Made by a program: the position numbers and the translations under genes. A stretch of 64,000 nt of DNA from Aliivibrio wodanis (GTDB taxonomy: Bacteria > Pseudomonadota > Gammaproteobacteria > Enterobacterales > Vibrionaceae): positions 685,801 through 749,800 of the forward strand of contig LN554847.1 in NCBI GenBank assembly GCA_000953695.1. The letters are read 5' to 3'. Positions 48,384 through 57,390 of the stretch are shown here, piece after piece. Numbering within the stretch: position 1 is the stretch's first letter; every line of letters begins with the position of its first letter. Under the pieces are notes generated by a model. It was given only the letters and a program-made list of their open reading frames with translations, was not told where the DNA came from and made no database searches.

Positions 48384-49751
48384 TTACCCTTGTCTTGCTT
48401 GCAGTTGATAGTCAACAAACGTTTCAGTTTGATTACTTAATGCTAATAATTTAACTAATGAAAGTACATAGTTAAAAGAAGCTAATGAACGCTGTGTTTT
48501 AATACTAGCAAGATATAACTCAGCATCAACAACATCCAGTGACGTTGATAAACCTTGCTTAAATGCTTTCTCTCGTAAAACTACGTTTTCTTTTGCTAAC
48601 TCAATACTAGATGCTAAGCCATAATATTCATCTATCGCTTGAAGTGCTTCTCTGTATGTCTTCTCAACTAATAAAGAAAGATCTTGTCTGGCTTGTTTTT
48701 TTAAGTATTGAACTTGTTGTATAGCGCTATGTGCCGCTACAACTTTGTCAGACCGACCATGATTATCAAATAAAGGGACATTCACACCCACACCGACCAT
48801 CCAATCTGGCGCAATTTCTGCGGATAAGCTATCACCTTCATATAAGCTATAATTACCGTATAAGTATACTTCTGGGTAATATCGCCCTTTTTCGGCTTTC
48901 ACTAAGCTTTTTGCTTGTTCCTCTTTTGCATCTAACAACGCTAAGCCTGGATAGGTATCTAACGTACTATCAACAAACGAGGTAAGTTGAGGAAGTGATT
49001 TATTAATAAATAGCCTTGTCTCTGGTATGACAGTATCGTTGGATTGCAACATTCTTAATAAAGCTGCGTTGGCAATATCACGATCTTGCTCTGCTTTATG
49101 TAAATCTACTTTTGCTTTGTCATAAGAAGCATCAGCTTGTAAACGCTCAACTTTTGCTATTTGCCCTTGCTCTTGTAACTTTAATGCATTATTTCTATGC
49201 TTAGCTAATCCTTGCTCTACTTCTGAATACGTTTGAACAACCTCACTAGCTAATACAACACTAAAGTAATATTTGGCTAAATCTTCATAAGAGCCTTGTT
49301 GTTTCATTAACAGCTGATTTCGAGCTTCGTTTGCTTTTCCTTCAGCTGCATTTTCAGCTGCTGAAATTCGACCACCAGTAAAGATTGGCCATATAGCTTT
49401 AATTGAACTAGTGAAGATATCACGCTCGGTAAGTGTTGATGTGAGATTTGGCAAAGGAAATGGAAGAGGAGGAAGTGAAACATCTGTACTATTTAACAGT
49501 TGCTCACTTGAAACCGTCACGTCATCATCAAGATAAGTATAGTTGGCGCTTAATGAGATCGAAGGAAGGTGTAAATCTGAAGCTCCGGCAGCTAATGCTT
49601 CTTGGCGCTGTACATTCATACGTTCCGCAGCAATGCCGTTATGATTTTTAAGTACATTCTGCCATGCGTTATCAAAATCGACTGATTGAGCGCAAACAGA
49701 GACAGAAAGTAATGTAGATAATAAAATTGATATACGTGTTATTTTAAGCAT
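48384..49751 (-). CDS. TolC-family outer-membrane efflux protein
   Basis: A 455-residue outer-membrane channel with a signal peptide ending near SVCAQS and two outer membrane factor repeats; it contains long helices such as AAENAAEGKANEARNQLL and QGLSTSLDVVDAELYL. The ATG at 49751 has GGAGGGG upstream and gives the best signal peptide. It is the first structural gene of the efflux operon and is followed at four bases by hlyD. Confidence 0.9.
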   Translation of the reverse strand: MLKITRISILLSTLLSVSVCAQSVDFDNAWQNVLKNHNGIAAERMNVQRQEALAAGASDLHLPSISLSANYTYLDDDVTVSSEQLLNSTDVSLPPLPFPLPNLTSTLTERDIFTSSIKAIWPIFTGGRISAAENAAEGKANEARNQLLMKQQGSYEDLAKYYFSVVLASEVVQTYSEVEQGLAKHRNNALKLQEQGQIAKVERLQADASYDKAKVDLHKAEQDRDIANAALLRMLQSNDTVIPETRLFINKSLPQLTSFVDSTLDTYPGLALLDAKEEQAKSLVKAEKGRYYPEVYLYGNYSLYEGDSLSAEIAPDWMVGVGVNVPLFDNHGRSDKVVAAHSAIQQVQYLKKQARQDLSLLVEKTYREALQAIDEYYGLASSIELAKENVVLREKAFKQGLSTSLDVVDAELYLASIKTQRSLASFNYVLSLVKLLALSNQTETFVDYQLQARQG

Positions 49752-49801
49752 AACCCCTCCAATCAATAGAGTATAAACTCTAAACGGTTTTGGATGCAAA
49801 A

Positions 49802-49835
49802 AAAAAGCCTACCGAGCAATATCGATAAGCTTTTT
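49802..49835 (-). terminator. terminator/attenuator between tetR and tolC-like genes
   Basis: Reading the minus strand, AAAAAGCTTATCGA pairs with TCGGTAGGCTTTTT over 14 positions (two G-U), loop TATTGC, then more T. It lies just after the TetR stop codon and before the TolC-like gene, so it likely limits read-through of the regulator into the efflux genes. Confidence 0.85.
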
Positions 49836-49850
49836 AGACAGTAACAGTGA

Positions 49851-50312
49851 TTACTTAGTCATACGGATCAGAGAGAGGCCAATTAGCCACTCAAGATCTT
49901 TACGGCTTTCTTCACCATATAGGTCTTCAATCATGCCATATAAACGCTCAATACCATTGCGCGCAAATTCATGTGCATTTGCAGAAGTCACAATGTGGTG
50001 GAACAATAAACGTAAAATAGCGCGGAATTGTTCATCTTCTAGAGAAGAAATCCAACTATCTATAAATGCTTGCTTATCACCTTGCATTTCAAGACGTTCA
50101 GCGAAAAGACGGAAGATACGACCATCTAATGCTGCAGTAAAATCTGTCTTTTTTGGAAAGTGGTGACTAATACCGGTTCTTGATACACCAGTCTGTTGAC
50201 TTAGTGTTGTATATGACATTTTGTCATAGCCTAAGCGTAATAGTTGATCAATAACCGCATCCATGATCTTCTGGATGGTGATTTCAGTATCTTCTTTACT
50301 TCTTTTTGGCAT
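49851..50312 (-). CDS. TetR-family transcriptional regulator
   Basis: A 153-residue repressor-like protein. The helix-turn-helix lies in MSYTTLSQQTGVSRTGISHHFPKK (about residues 32-55), the conserved TetR binding motif. The ligand domain is short for the family, about 90 residues, but the frame is clean. It sits directly before the TolC-like gene on the same strand and is the probable controller of the efflux operon. Confidence 0.87.
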   Translation of the reverse strand: MPKRSKEDTEITIQKIMDAVIDQLLRLGYDKMSYTTLSQQTGVSRTGISHHFPKKTDFTAALDGRIFRLFAERLEMQGDKQAFIDSWISSLEDEQFRAILRLLFHHIVTSANAHEFARNGIERLYGMIEDLYGEESRKDLEWLIGLSLIRMTK

Positions 50313-50779
50313 AATAAAACTCTTCTATTTAGTAATTAGTCCATTAAATATTTATCTTAGTAAATCCACTAAAAACATTTTTAGCTGATTTGTAAGATTT
50401 AAATCCATTTATGTAATTATTTTTATAAAATTCAACACGATAAATCAAATATAGCAGCCTGTTAATTAAAAGTCACTCTCAAGCATGAGAAATCAAACGG
50501 TTAATCAAACACAGTCCGCTATTTATCTATGCAGTTTGCTAGCTTGTTAATACATTCTCCTTTATACGGTACGGAATTACAATACAGCAGACCCAATTCT
50601 TACAAAGATTTGTCATTAGAGCTCATTTTTTGAGAGACTGGTCCCAGGTAACGATACTGTAACTAAAAAGAGGTAAGAATGTTGCTTTTACTGTAGTGAA
50701 AAAAGAAATAGAAAAATAGTAGAGTTATTAACTAATCCTCTTTAATATAAACGAACTACTAATTATTAAGGATATATCA
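50313..50779. other. intergenic region between tetR and yfcZ-like gene, 467 bases
   Basis: AT-rich; no gene or clear small RNA was recognised. The left part holds the likely tetR promoter and operator (50357-50372). Two weak inverted stretches in the middle do not end in T runs, so I call no terminator there. Confidence 0.45.
50357..50372. promoter_or_regulatory. candidate TetR operator
   Basis: TTAGT-AAATCC-ACTAA, a five-base perfect inverted repeat with a six-base spacer, 45 bases upstream of the TetR start. Position and symmetry fit autoregulation, but the arms are short and chance is possible. Confidence 0.3.
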
Positions 50780-51076
50780 ATGAGTTCTGAAGTTGAGCAA
50801 AATGTACCGTGTGATGCGTGTGGTTGTAGTGCAGAAATGGGTTTTATTATTAAAGAAGGTGATGATGTTGCAGAAGTAAGCATTTTTGCTGACAATAAAA
50901 CACAACTAGAGACTGAATTCACAAATTACTTAGCGTTAGCTAAAGAAGTCTGTGACAGTGTAGAGCATAGCACAAAGATATCTGAAGATGAAAAAGAGCT
51001 ACACGCTCGCTTAAAGTTCTCTTGCAGTGCTGAAAAGCTAATTTATGAATTAAAAACGCGTTCACTAAGACGATAA
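50780..51076 (+). CDS. YfcZ/YiiS family (DUF406) protein
   Basis: A 98-residue acidic cytoplasmic protein with the family opening CDACGCSAEMGFIIKEGDDVAEV and the closing KFSCSAEKLIYELKTRSL. The cysteine cluster at the start suggests metal binding, unproven. It is a single gene with its own strong terminator. Confidence 0.87.
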   Translation: MSSEVEQNVPCDACGCSAEMGFIIKEGDDVAEVSIFADNKTQLETEFTNYLALAKEVCDSVEHSTKISEDEKELHARLKFSCSAEKLIYELKTRSLRR

Positions 51077-51097
51077 CGGTTTTAATCGCTAGATATA

Positions 51098-51127
51098 AAA
51101 AAGGCTTTCGTCAATGAAAGCCTTTTT
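51098..51127. terminator. bidirectional terminator
   Basis: AAAAAGGCTTTC, loop GTCAAT, GAAAGCCTTTTT; serves the YfcZ-like gene and the cold-shock gene. Confidence 0.93.
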
Positions 51128-51150
51128 AATATTTATTAAGTCGATATGTA

Positions 51151-51357
51151 TTAGTTTACTTGAATATTTGTAGCTTGAGGACCTTTCTGTCCCTGTTCAA
51201 CATCAAAAGTGACTGTTTGGCCTTCTTTTAACGTTTTGAAACCTTCTGATTGAATCGCACTGAAATGAGCAAATACATCAGGGCCATTTTCTTGAGTGAT
51301 AAAACCGAAACCTTTATCTTCATTAAACCACTTTACAGTACCAGTTGTTTTAGACAT
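51151..51357 (-). CDS. CspA-family cold-shock protein
   Basis: A 68-residue RNA chaperone with the beta-barrel RNP1 (KGFGFI) and RNP2 (VFAHF) motifs. The opening [18 protein letters not shown] and length are typical. The long AT-rich stretch upstream may be a thermosensitive leader, as in cspA, but no structure was shown. The ATG has AAGGG-like TAAGGGTG upstream. Confidence 0.93.
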   Translation of the reverse strand: MSKTTGTVKWFNEDKGFGFITQENGPDVFAHFSAIQSEGFKTLKEGQTVTFDVEQGQKGPQATNIQVN

Positions 51358-51550
51358 TACACACCCTTAAGATTTATAAATTAAGTTTTTGCGAAGTTTT
51401 TATCGCTGCGGTATCAATACCGAATTTCACTATATCAAATGTATTTTTATAATTAAAATGTAAAAATAGGACTTATATCACTGATCTGAAATTAAACTTA
51501 TTTTGGATTTTGTCGATAACTTAATAGAGTTTCTCAACCTAAGTAAACCT

Positions 51551-52165
51551 ATGCCTAAATTAAATATTGTAATAGCTATCGCGATGCTCTCAACTCTTAT
51601 TTCATCGCCTTCACTAGCTGAAAAACTAAATAAACATCGCCTTATTAATCATATTGATAGCTATGGAAACATCAGTTTAAGAAACACAAATTATACTGAA
51701 CTACCAGATAATCTAGAGCTTAAGGGCAATGTAGATCTTGCTAATAGTAAAATTAAGAAACTACCTAAAGGACTTGTTGTTGATGGAGACTTAAATTTAG
51801 CAAATACTATTATTAAGAAAGTTCCTAAGGGTACGAAAGTGAAAGGTTACTTAAACCTAGCTGGAATGACTCAATTGAAACGATATACTCGTGGTATAAA
51901 AGTGGCTGGTTTTATCAATTTTGCAGGTTCTGGTTTAACTGAATTACCTCAACGATTAACGGTGAATGGAGATCTAAGTGTCATACGGACACCTCTAAGC
52001 ACTCTGCCACCTCAGTTAGTTGTTAAAGGTAATTTGTATCTTGGTTACTCTAAAATCACAAAATTACCTGATGATCTCGTTGTTAATGGAAATATTTACC
52101 TTGGAGGTCAAGCTATTACTGAGTTTCCTGAAACGATAAATGTAGGTGGTTATATTTTCAAGTAA
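51551..52165 (+). CDS. exported protein of seven 20-residue beta-solenoid-like repeats
   Basis: A 204-residue protein with a signal peptide ending SSPSLAEKL. The mature part is built of about seven and a half units of 20-21 residues, each like LPxxLxVxGxLxLxxxxIxx (for example LPKGLVVDGDLNLANTIIKK). Such repeats build a leucine-rich-repeat-like solenoid and are found in uncharacterised bacterial and phage proteins. The ATG at 51551 gives the signal peptide; a TTG at 51503 would add 16 residues. No domain with enzymatic residues was seen. Confidence 0.75.
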   Translation: MPKLNIVIAIAMLSTLISSPSLAEKLNKHRLINHIDSYGNISLRNTNYTELPDNLELKGNVDLANSKIKKLPKGLVVDGDLNLANTIIKKVPKGTKVKGYLNLAGMTQLKRYTRGIKVAGFINFAGSGLTELPQRLTVNGDLSVIRTPLSTLPPQLVVKGNLYLGYSKITKLPDDLVVNGNIYLGGQAITEFPETINVGGYIFK

Positions 52166-52212
52166 GATTATCCAAAGACCAATAGTTAAAGAATTTTATA
52201 TTAGGATTTAAC

Positions 52213-53136
52213 ATGTTAGACAATCTGCATCAAATGGTAATTTTTGCAACAGTGGCAAACGAACTAAACTTCACACGTGCGGCTGAAAAACTGGGGATTT
52301 CAAAATCACACGTATCTAAACAAATAAAAGCATTAGAAACACGCTTAGACTGTCAATTAGTTCAGCGTAATAATCGTTCGGTTTCTATTACTGAACTAGG
52401 CCAACATTATGCAGAATACAGCCAGAAGTTGATTGATATTGCTTATGAAGCAGATGCCCTACTTGACGCCCACCACGGTCGCATTTCAGGAGTGTTTAAA
52501 GTGGGTATCGCACAATCTTTTGGTAATAGCCATATTATTCATGCGTTAGCTGAATTTCAAGAGCAATTTCCAGAGGTTGAATTAGAAGTTAGCCTGTTTG
52601 ACCATAGACCTAAGTTACTTGAAGATGGGTTAGATTGTTGGATTGCCATTCATGACGATATCCCTGAAGGTATGGTCGCAAGAAAAATCGCTGATTGTCG
52701 TTTTATTGTCGCCGCAGCACCCAGTTATATCAAACTAAATGGTTTACCCTCACGCCCTGCTGAATTAGCACAGCATAAGTGTATTACTTATCACAGTAAT
52801 GAACGTAAATTTAATGAATGGGAATTTACTAAAGATAATATTCATCAAGTGGTTAAAGTTCAAAGTAATTTTAAAATAGATAATGCATCAGCAATATTAG
52901 ACGCAACCAAAGCAGGTGCAGGCATTGCTTATCTAGCCAGTTATCTACTTGAAGATGAGTTTGAAAATGGCAGTTTAGTTCAACTTTTAACTGAATGGAA
53001 AGCAGATATGGAACTGCCTATTTATGCGGTTTATCCTAGACGTCAGCACTTACCACCTAAAGTTCGTACCTTTATTGACTTTTTATCCCAACAAGTTGGT
53101 AATCCGCCTCATTGGGATAAAAAACTTTTTAATTAG
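52213..53136 (+). CDS. LysR-family transcriptional regulator
   Basis: A 307-residue LysR-type regulator with the winged helix at residues 1-60 (FTRAAEKLGISKSHVSKQIKALE) and a substrate-binding co-inducer domain from about 90. The start has AGGA upstream. Targets cannot be told; it is not divergent from an obvious partner, as the next gene converges on it. Confidence 0.92.
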   Translation: MLDNLHQMVIFATVANELNFTRAAEKLGISKSHVSKQIKALETRLDCQLVQRNNRSVSITELGQHYAEYSQKLIDIAYEADALLDAHHGRISGVFKVGIAQSFGNSHIIHALAEFQEQFPEVELEVSLFDHRPKLLEDGLDCWIAIHDDIPEGMVARKIADCRFIVAAAPSYIKLNGLPSRPAELAQHKCITYHSNERKFNEWEFTKDNIHQVVKVQSNFKIDNASAILDATKAGAGIAYLASYLLEDEFENGSLVQLLTEWKADMELPIYAVYPRRQHLPPKVRTFIDFLSQQVGNPPHWDKKLFN

Positions 53137-53150
53137 TTCTAACTTCAATA

Positions 53151-54254
53151 CTAATTTGCGTTCTTCACCGGGTTTGCATAGAGCGCTCGCAAAAATGATT
53201 GCTCTTCGGGAGATAGGAGTGACAATTTCTCCGCTAAGTCACGCTTAGCCTCTGGAGTCACTTCTTTTGATTCAATACCTGCTGCTGCATAATTTATTGG
53301 GAATAAATGATAATTTTGATGAATCTGCTTATCCATTTCTTCAGCTAGTTCATCAGCCGTTTCTGGTGAAGAAGTGACAATGTCACCAAAATGAATGTGG
53401 ATACGCTTTTTGTCACCAATAATTCCTTTAATTATACTATCAATATCTTCAAACTCCCCTTTTTCATATGAGCCTAGCGTTGCAATCGCATTTAACTCTT
53501 TTGCTTTTTGAATATCTAAAGGATCATTTTCATAAGAAATAGACACCGGTACAATATTTAAGCTATTCATGTAATCAGCAAAACTTTCTTTACGTTTACG
53601 TCCTTCAACATGAAACATTTTTAAGATAGCAGGATCTGTGAAATCATTACCATCTTTTGCTCGCCCTTCTTTTTGAGCAATCCAAATAGAGTTCTTGGTT
53701 TCTAATGAGTGTTTAATATAAGAGGATAATAACCCCAAAGCTTTAAGCATTTGGCGAGGAGCTTTCACTGAGCGTTTTACAATAAAGCTCTTGTTTAGCT
53801 TCATTAATTCTGTGCTACTTGGTTTTTTCAATAAGTTGTCACCAATAGCGATTCTCACAGTTTGCATATTATTGTTGTATAAAACCCAATTCATTAAAGC
53901 AGGGTCCATCGCTATATCACGGTGATTTGATACAAACAAATATGCTTGTTGAGGATCGAGTTTATCCACCCCTGTGTAAGTAACACCATCAGTCGTTTTT
54001 TTTACAGTTTTATTCAAATAGGTAACAACATTTAACTGGACATCTTCTACTGTTGTAATTTTTGATAGAGAGCGACGTAACTTGAATCTAAGTAATGGTG
54101 CTAGAAACCAAAATAAAAACTTAGAAGCAGATGGAAACTTATAATGCAGAATAGCGGTAATGAATTCATCATCAGAAATTAAACGTTCAATTGCATCTGG
54201 AACTTCGTCATCATTGTACGGGCGAATTTCTTGATAGATATCTTGTGTGGTCAT
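53151..54254 (-). CDS. acyltransferase, PlsC-like (glycerol-phosphate type)
   Basis: A 367-residue membrane-associated acyltransferase with the HX4D catalytic pair in NHRDIAMDP near residue 110, and further motifs with FIVKRSVKAPRQM and WIAQKEGRAKDG (glycerophosphate-binding type). It is longer than PlsC and resembles GPAT-like proteins of vibrios with an unclear acceptor. The ATG at 54254 has AGAAG upstream; a TTG start seven codons earlier is less likely. Confidence 0.82.
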   Translation of the reverse strand: MTTQDIYQEIRPYNDDEVPDAIERLISDDEFITAILHYKFPSASKFLFWFLAPLLRFKLRRSLSKITTVEDVQLNVVTYLNKTVKKTTDGVTYTGVDKLDPQQAYLFVSNHRDIAMDPALMNWVLYNNNMQTVRIAIGDNLLKKPSSTELMKLNKSFIVKRSVKAPRQMLKALGLLSSYIKHSLETKNSIWIAQKEGRAKDGNDFTDPAILKMFHVEGRKRKESFADYMNSLNIVPVSISYENDPLDIQKAKELNAIATLGSYEKGEFEDIDSIIKGIIGDKKRIHIHFGDIVTSSPETADELAEEMDKQIHQNYHLFPINYAAAGIESKEVTPEAKRDLAEKLSLLSPEEQSFLRALYANPVKNAN

Positions 54255-54434
54255 TTTTAGACTTCTGGTTACCAAAAAGGAATAAGTCCGTATTCTACTT
54301 GATTTTATTGCTCTTGTACGTGATCAATTACAGAGGTCATACCATTAATGATGTAATATCGTGAATATGATTGAGAATGCGTTGATTTTTTAACTAGAAC
54401 CAGTAAAGTTACGAACTCAAATTTAGAGGTTACT

Positions 54435-55052
54435 ATGAAAAACGCAATTACTTTCCAGTCAGAGACACTCTCGCATCTTTTCTATACTGCGCGTAAAAAG
54501 AAAAACCATTTTGAATTAATTTCTGTTCAAACAGGTGCAGTATTAATACGTCTAGGAAAATGGGAGCATTTATTATTACCTGGTGAATTGTTTTGGCTCC
54601 CTTTTGATTCATTAACCTCTATGACTGTTGTACCGAACTCAATCGTATCAAGCATTAGATTTTCTATCCGAACTAGAGAAGCGTTACTTCTACAAGGTGG
54701 GTATGTCAATACAAGCTCTTTTCTTACTGCCGCTTTAGATAAATTACAGTCAGGAACAATGTCTGAATTGGCTGAACAACGTTTATTGTTAGTGATCCAA
54801 GACGAATTATTAGAGGCTTCTGTTCATACTGAGTTATCAACAGAATCAAAAAATATTAATGCTTATTTGTCCTCTCTTACTGAAAACCAAGACTCTCGTC
54901 GTTATGACGTTTCTCCAGATATGATGATGGCATTAAAAGTTAGAGAAGCAGATAAGATGCGAAAATCAGGCGCAAAAAATGAACTTATCGCAAAAAGATA
55001 CTTTTCAGGTAATGTCGAATTATTAGAGCAAGCATGTTCTTTATTAGCTTAA
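54435..55052 (+). CDS. AraC-like sensor-domain protein without the usual AraC HTH
   Basis: A 205-residue protein. The amino half resembles the cupin-like sensing domain of AraC regulators (FELISVQTGAVLIRLGKWEHLLLPGELFWLPF), but no pair of AraC helix-turn-helix motifs follows. The carboxyl part has a possible helical segment, KVREADKMRKSGAKNELIAK. It may be a shortened regulator or a single-HTH relative. The start has AGAGG upstream. It stands alone. Confidence 0.55.
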   Translation: MKNAITFQSETLSHLFYTARKKKNHFELISVQTGAVLIRLGKWEHLLLPGELFWLPFDSLTSMTVVPNSIVSSIRFSIRTREALLLQGGYVNTSSFLTAALDKLQSGTMSELAEQRLLLVIQDELLEASVHTELSTESKNINAYLSSLTENQDSRRYDVSPDMMMALKVREADKMRKSGAKNELIAKRYFSGNVELLEQACSLLA

Positions 55053-55088
55053 TTTTTACTTAATTTATTATCTATCGTTGGTTGAATA

Positions 55089-55595
55089 TTATTGAAATGG
55101 AATTTCAAACTGCATAAATAGTTGATCATTCGCACGTTCATGCCAACGATAATCAATACGGAAACGTGTTTTTTTGCCTTTCTCCTCACCACCAAATGCT
55201 AAGCTTAGCTGTAAACCATGACTCTCTAACCAATCGCCATATGAGTCAAATTCTTCCATTTTTTTATCATAGAACTCTTCTGGCTGCCAAACTGTAAATC
55301 CAACTGCACTATCACTTAAATACCCTGTAAGTAATGGATCATCTCCTGTGCTATAAGCCCATTTATCCCAAAAGCTTTCTTCAAATACTTCATCTTCAAT
55401 CTTTTCAGTTATTTGAGTCAGTTGATTTATAAACTGGTTTACTTCAAAAAGGGGAACCAGACACGTTGAGTCTTGTGAGTAAATTTTACGGGAGTAACTA
55501 TCATAGCTTTCTTGCAAACACGTCGATCTATCCTCTGCATTCACATGCAATGGTATAGCGATTATAATCCCCAATAGACTGACGTGTGTTTTCAT
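55089..55595 (-). CDS. exported hypothetical protein, 168 aa
   Basis: A periplasmic protein with signal peptide MKTHVSLLGIIIAIPLHVNA and two cysteines (STCLQES and STCLVPL) that could form a disulfide. The rest is acidic and has strand-rich ends (FRIDYRWHERAN, LFMQFEIPFQ). I recognise no family. It starts two bases after the nadD-like gene and must be in the same transcript. Confidence 0.6.
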   Translation of the reverse strand: MKTHVSLLGIIIAIPLHVNAEDRSTCLQESYDSYSRKIYSQDSTCLVPLFEVNQFINQLTQITEKIEDEVFEESFWDKWAYSTGDDPLLTGYLSDSAVGFTVWQPEEFYDKKMEEFDSYGDWLESHGLQLSLAFGGEEKGKKTRFRIDYRWHERANDQLFMQFEIPFQ

Positions 55596-55597
55596 TC

Positions 55598-56113
55598 TTA
55601 ATACTCGTACAAGTTGTGCGTGTTGATGTAGTTTATCACGCTTTTGGTTGTTAAGTGAGCAATACTCTCACCCTTACTTATTGCATCTCTAATCATTGTA
55701 CTTCGAACTGGCACGGTTTCCGGACAAGCCATTACACTCCATCGTTGTACAATTTCATCTGACTTATAAAACTTACCAAATTGCATTAAGTTATCAGGCC
55801 CAATGATAAAAGTAATATCGGCCCCTTTTTCTAATTCTTGAAGAGAACTTAATAAAAAATGTGTCGTAACGCTACTCTCAGGTATATAAATGTCTTGTTC
55901 AAGCATCGACAGCTCGACATTATTCATATTTAGATCGTTAATGAATGCAGCTATCATTTCTAATCGAGTATTATAAGGTAGCATACTCTTTCCCCAAGCA
56001 TGAGATATGCTAGGAACTAACAATATCTTATCAAAATGCCCCAAACGCTCGATGACACTTTTATGCCCTAATGAAGGAGGATTAAAAGCACTACCAAAAA
56101 CAGCGATATTCAT
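55598..56113 (-). CDS. nicotinate-nucleotide adenylyltransferase-like (NadD family)
   Basis: A 171-residue nucleotidyltransferase with the HxGH-type motif in FGSAFNPPSLGHKS and the downstream VPVRSTMIRDAI (SxTxxR-type). It would join a nucleotide to ATP in NAD synthesis. It is shorter than typical NadD (about 200), so it may be a second, NadD2/NadM-like enzyme. It is back to back with nadE, which supports an NAD role. Confidence 0.8.
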   Translation of the reverse strand: MNIAVFGSAFNPPSLGHKSVIERLGHFDKILLVPSISHAWGKSMLPYNTRLEMIAAFINDLNMNNVELSMLEQDIYIPESSVTTHFLLSSLQELEKGADITFIIGPDNLMQFGKFYKSDEIVQRWSVMACPETVPVRSTMIRDAISKGESIAHLTTKSVINYINTHNLYEY

Positions 56114-56274
56114 TATTACCTTCCACTTTTTACTAAGAATAAAGACTAACTCAGCATAAGTGAATTTTTTGTCGATAGCTATCCCATATTACTATTCACT
56201 GTCATTAATTGGTTAAATTCAGTATGATTATTCCAACTAATTGTTAACTGTCTCCATAGAGTAAAGGAATGAGA

Positions 56275-57105
56275 ATGCAACAGCAGATTGTTGAAGAAAT
56301 GAAAGTAAAGGCCACAATTGATCCGGCTCAAGAAATACAACAACGTGTCGAGTTTATTAAATCTAAACTTACTCAATCTCATTGTACATCTTTGATCCTA
56401 GGTATCAGTGGTGGTGTAGATTCAACAACATGTGGACGTCTTGCACAGATTGCAGTTAATGAATTAAATCAAGAGCTTAATTCTGATAAATATCAATTCA
56501 TTGCCGTTAGACTTCCTTATGGTATTCAGCAAGATGAAGATGAAGCCCAACTCGCTCTCTCTTTTATAAAACCAAGTCACTCCATTAGTATCAATATCAA
56601 AGATGGTGTAGATGGATTGCACTCTGCTAATCATTTTGCCTTGGAGCAAACGGGTTTACTTCCAACAGACAAATCTAAAGTAGACTTCGTGAAAGGCAAT
56701 GTGAAAGCCCGTGCACGTATGATTGTACAATATGAAGTTGCAGGTTATGTCGGAGGACTTGTACTAGGAACAGATCACTCAGCAGAGAATATTACAGGTT
56801 TCTACACAAAGTTTGGCGATGGTGCTTGTGATTTAGCACCACTCTTTGGTTTAAATAAACGTCAAGTTAGAGAGATTGCCGCGATTCTTGGGGCTCCTGA
56901 TCAGCTAGTCAAAAAAGTTCCGACTGCTGATTTAGAAGAGTTAGCTCCTCAAAAAGCAGACGAGGATGCTCTAACAGTCACTTACGATCAAATTGATGAT
57001 TTCTTAGAAGGTAAGAAAATTGATGCTGAAGCAGAAGCTCGATTAATTAAAATCTATCAACTATCTCAGCATAAACGCTTACCAATACCAACAATTTACG
57101 ATTGA
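56275..57105 (+). CDS. nadE: NAD synthetase, ammonia-dependent
   Basis: Cytoplasmic enzyme making NAD from deamido-NAD, ATP and ammonia. The 276-residue protein has the ATP-pyrophosphatase motif [14 protein letters not shown] and the ending [10 protein letters not shown]. The ATG at 56275 is chosen because AAGGA lies six bases before it, while an ATG two codons upstream touches that site. There is no amidotransferase domain, so it uses ammonia. Its 3' end overlaps the converging GIY-YIG gene by ten bases. Confidence 0.95.
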   Translation: MQQQIVEEMKVKATIDPAQEIQQRVEFIKSKLTQSHCTSLILGISGGVDSTTCGRLAQIAVNELNQELNSDKYQFIAVRLPYGIQQDEDEAQLALSFIKPSHSISINIKDGVDGLHSANHFALEQTGLLPTDKSKVDFVKGNVKARARMIVQYEVAGYVGGLVLGTDHSAENITGFYTKFGDGACDLAPLFGLNKRQVREIAAILGAPDQLVKKVPTADLEELAPQKADEDALTVTYDQIDDFLEGKKIDAEAEARLIKIYQLSQHKRLPIPTIYD

Positions 57106-57386
57106 TTCTCAAGGCGTGGTAAATTCATAGTTTGATTGACCAAAGCTTCTTTAGAGGCTTTGGTCATTTTTTTTATGCGATATTCATATTTTAAAGCTAA
57201 TGATTTCGACTCTACAGAGCATGACCAAACTAAAGACAATGGCCCTTTTCCTCTTAAGTACTTTGCACCTTTTCCGTTCTTATGCATTTGAAGTCGATGT
57301 TCGAGATCATTAGTAATACCGCAATATAAACTGTTTAACCGTGTCCTTATGAGATATATATGCCATTCTGTATTTGATTCATTCAT
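57096..57386 (-). CDS. GIY-YIG nuclease-family protein (YhbQ/UPF0213 type)
   Basis: A 96-residue single-domain protein. The signature is modified: [19 protein letters not shown] for the GIY...YIG pair, then [22 protein letters not shown] with the catalytic arginine and YEYRIKKM with the glutamate. The family's physiological role is undefined. It starts four bases after yceH and is in one operon with it. The stop overlaps nadE's end from the other strand. Confidence 0.87.
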   Translation of the reverse strand: MNESNTEWHIYLIRTRLNSLYCGITNDLEHRLQMHKNGKGAKYLRGKGPLSLVWSCSVESKSLALKYEYRIKKMTKASKEALVNQTMNLPRLENQS

Positions 57387-57390
57387 TTTC

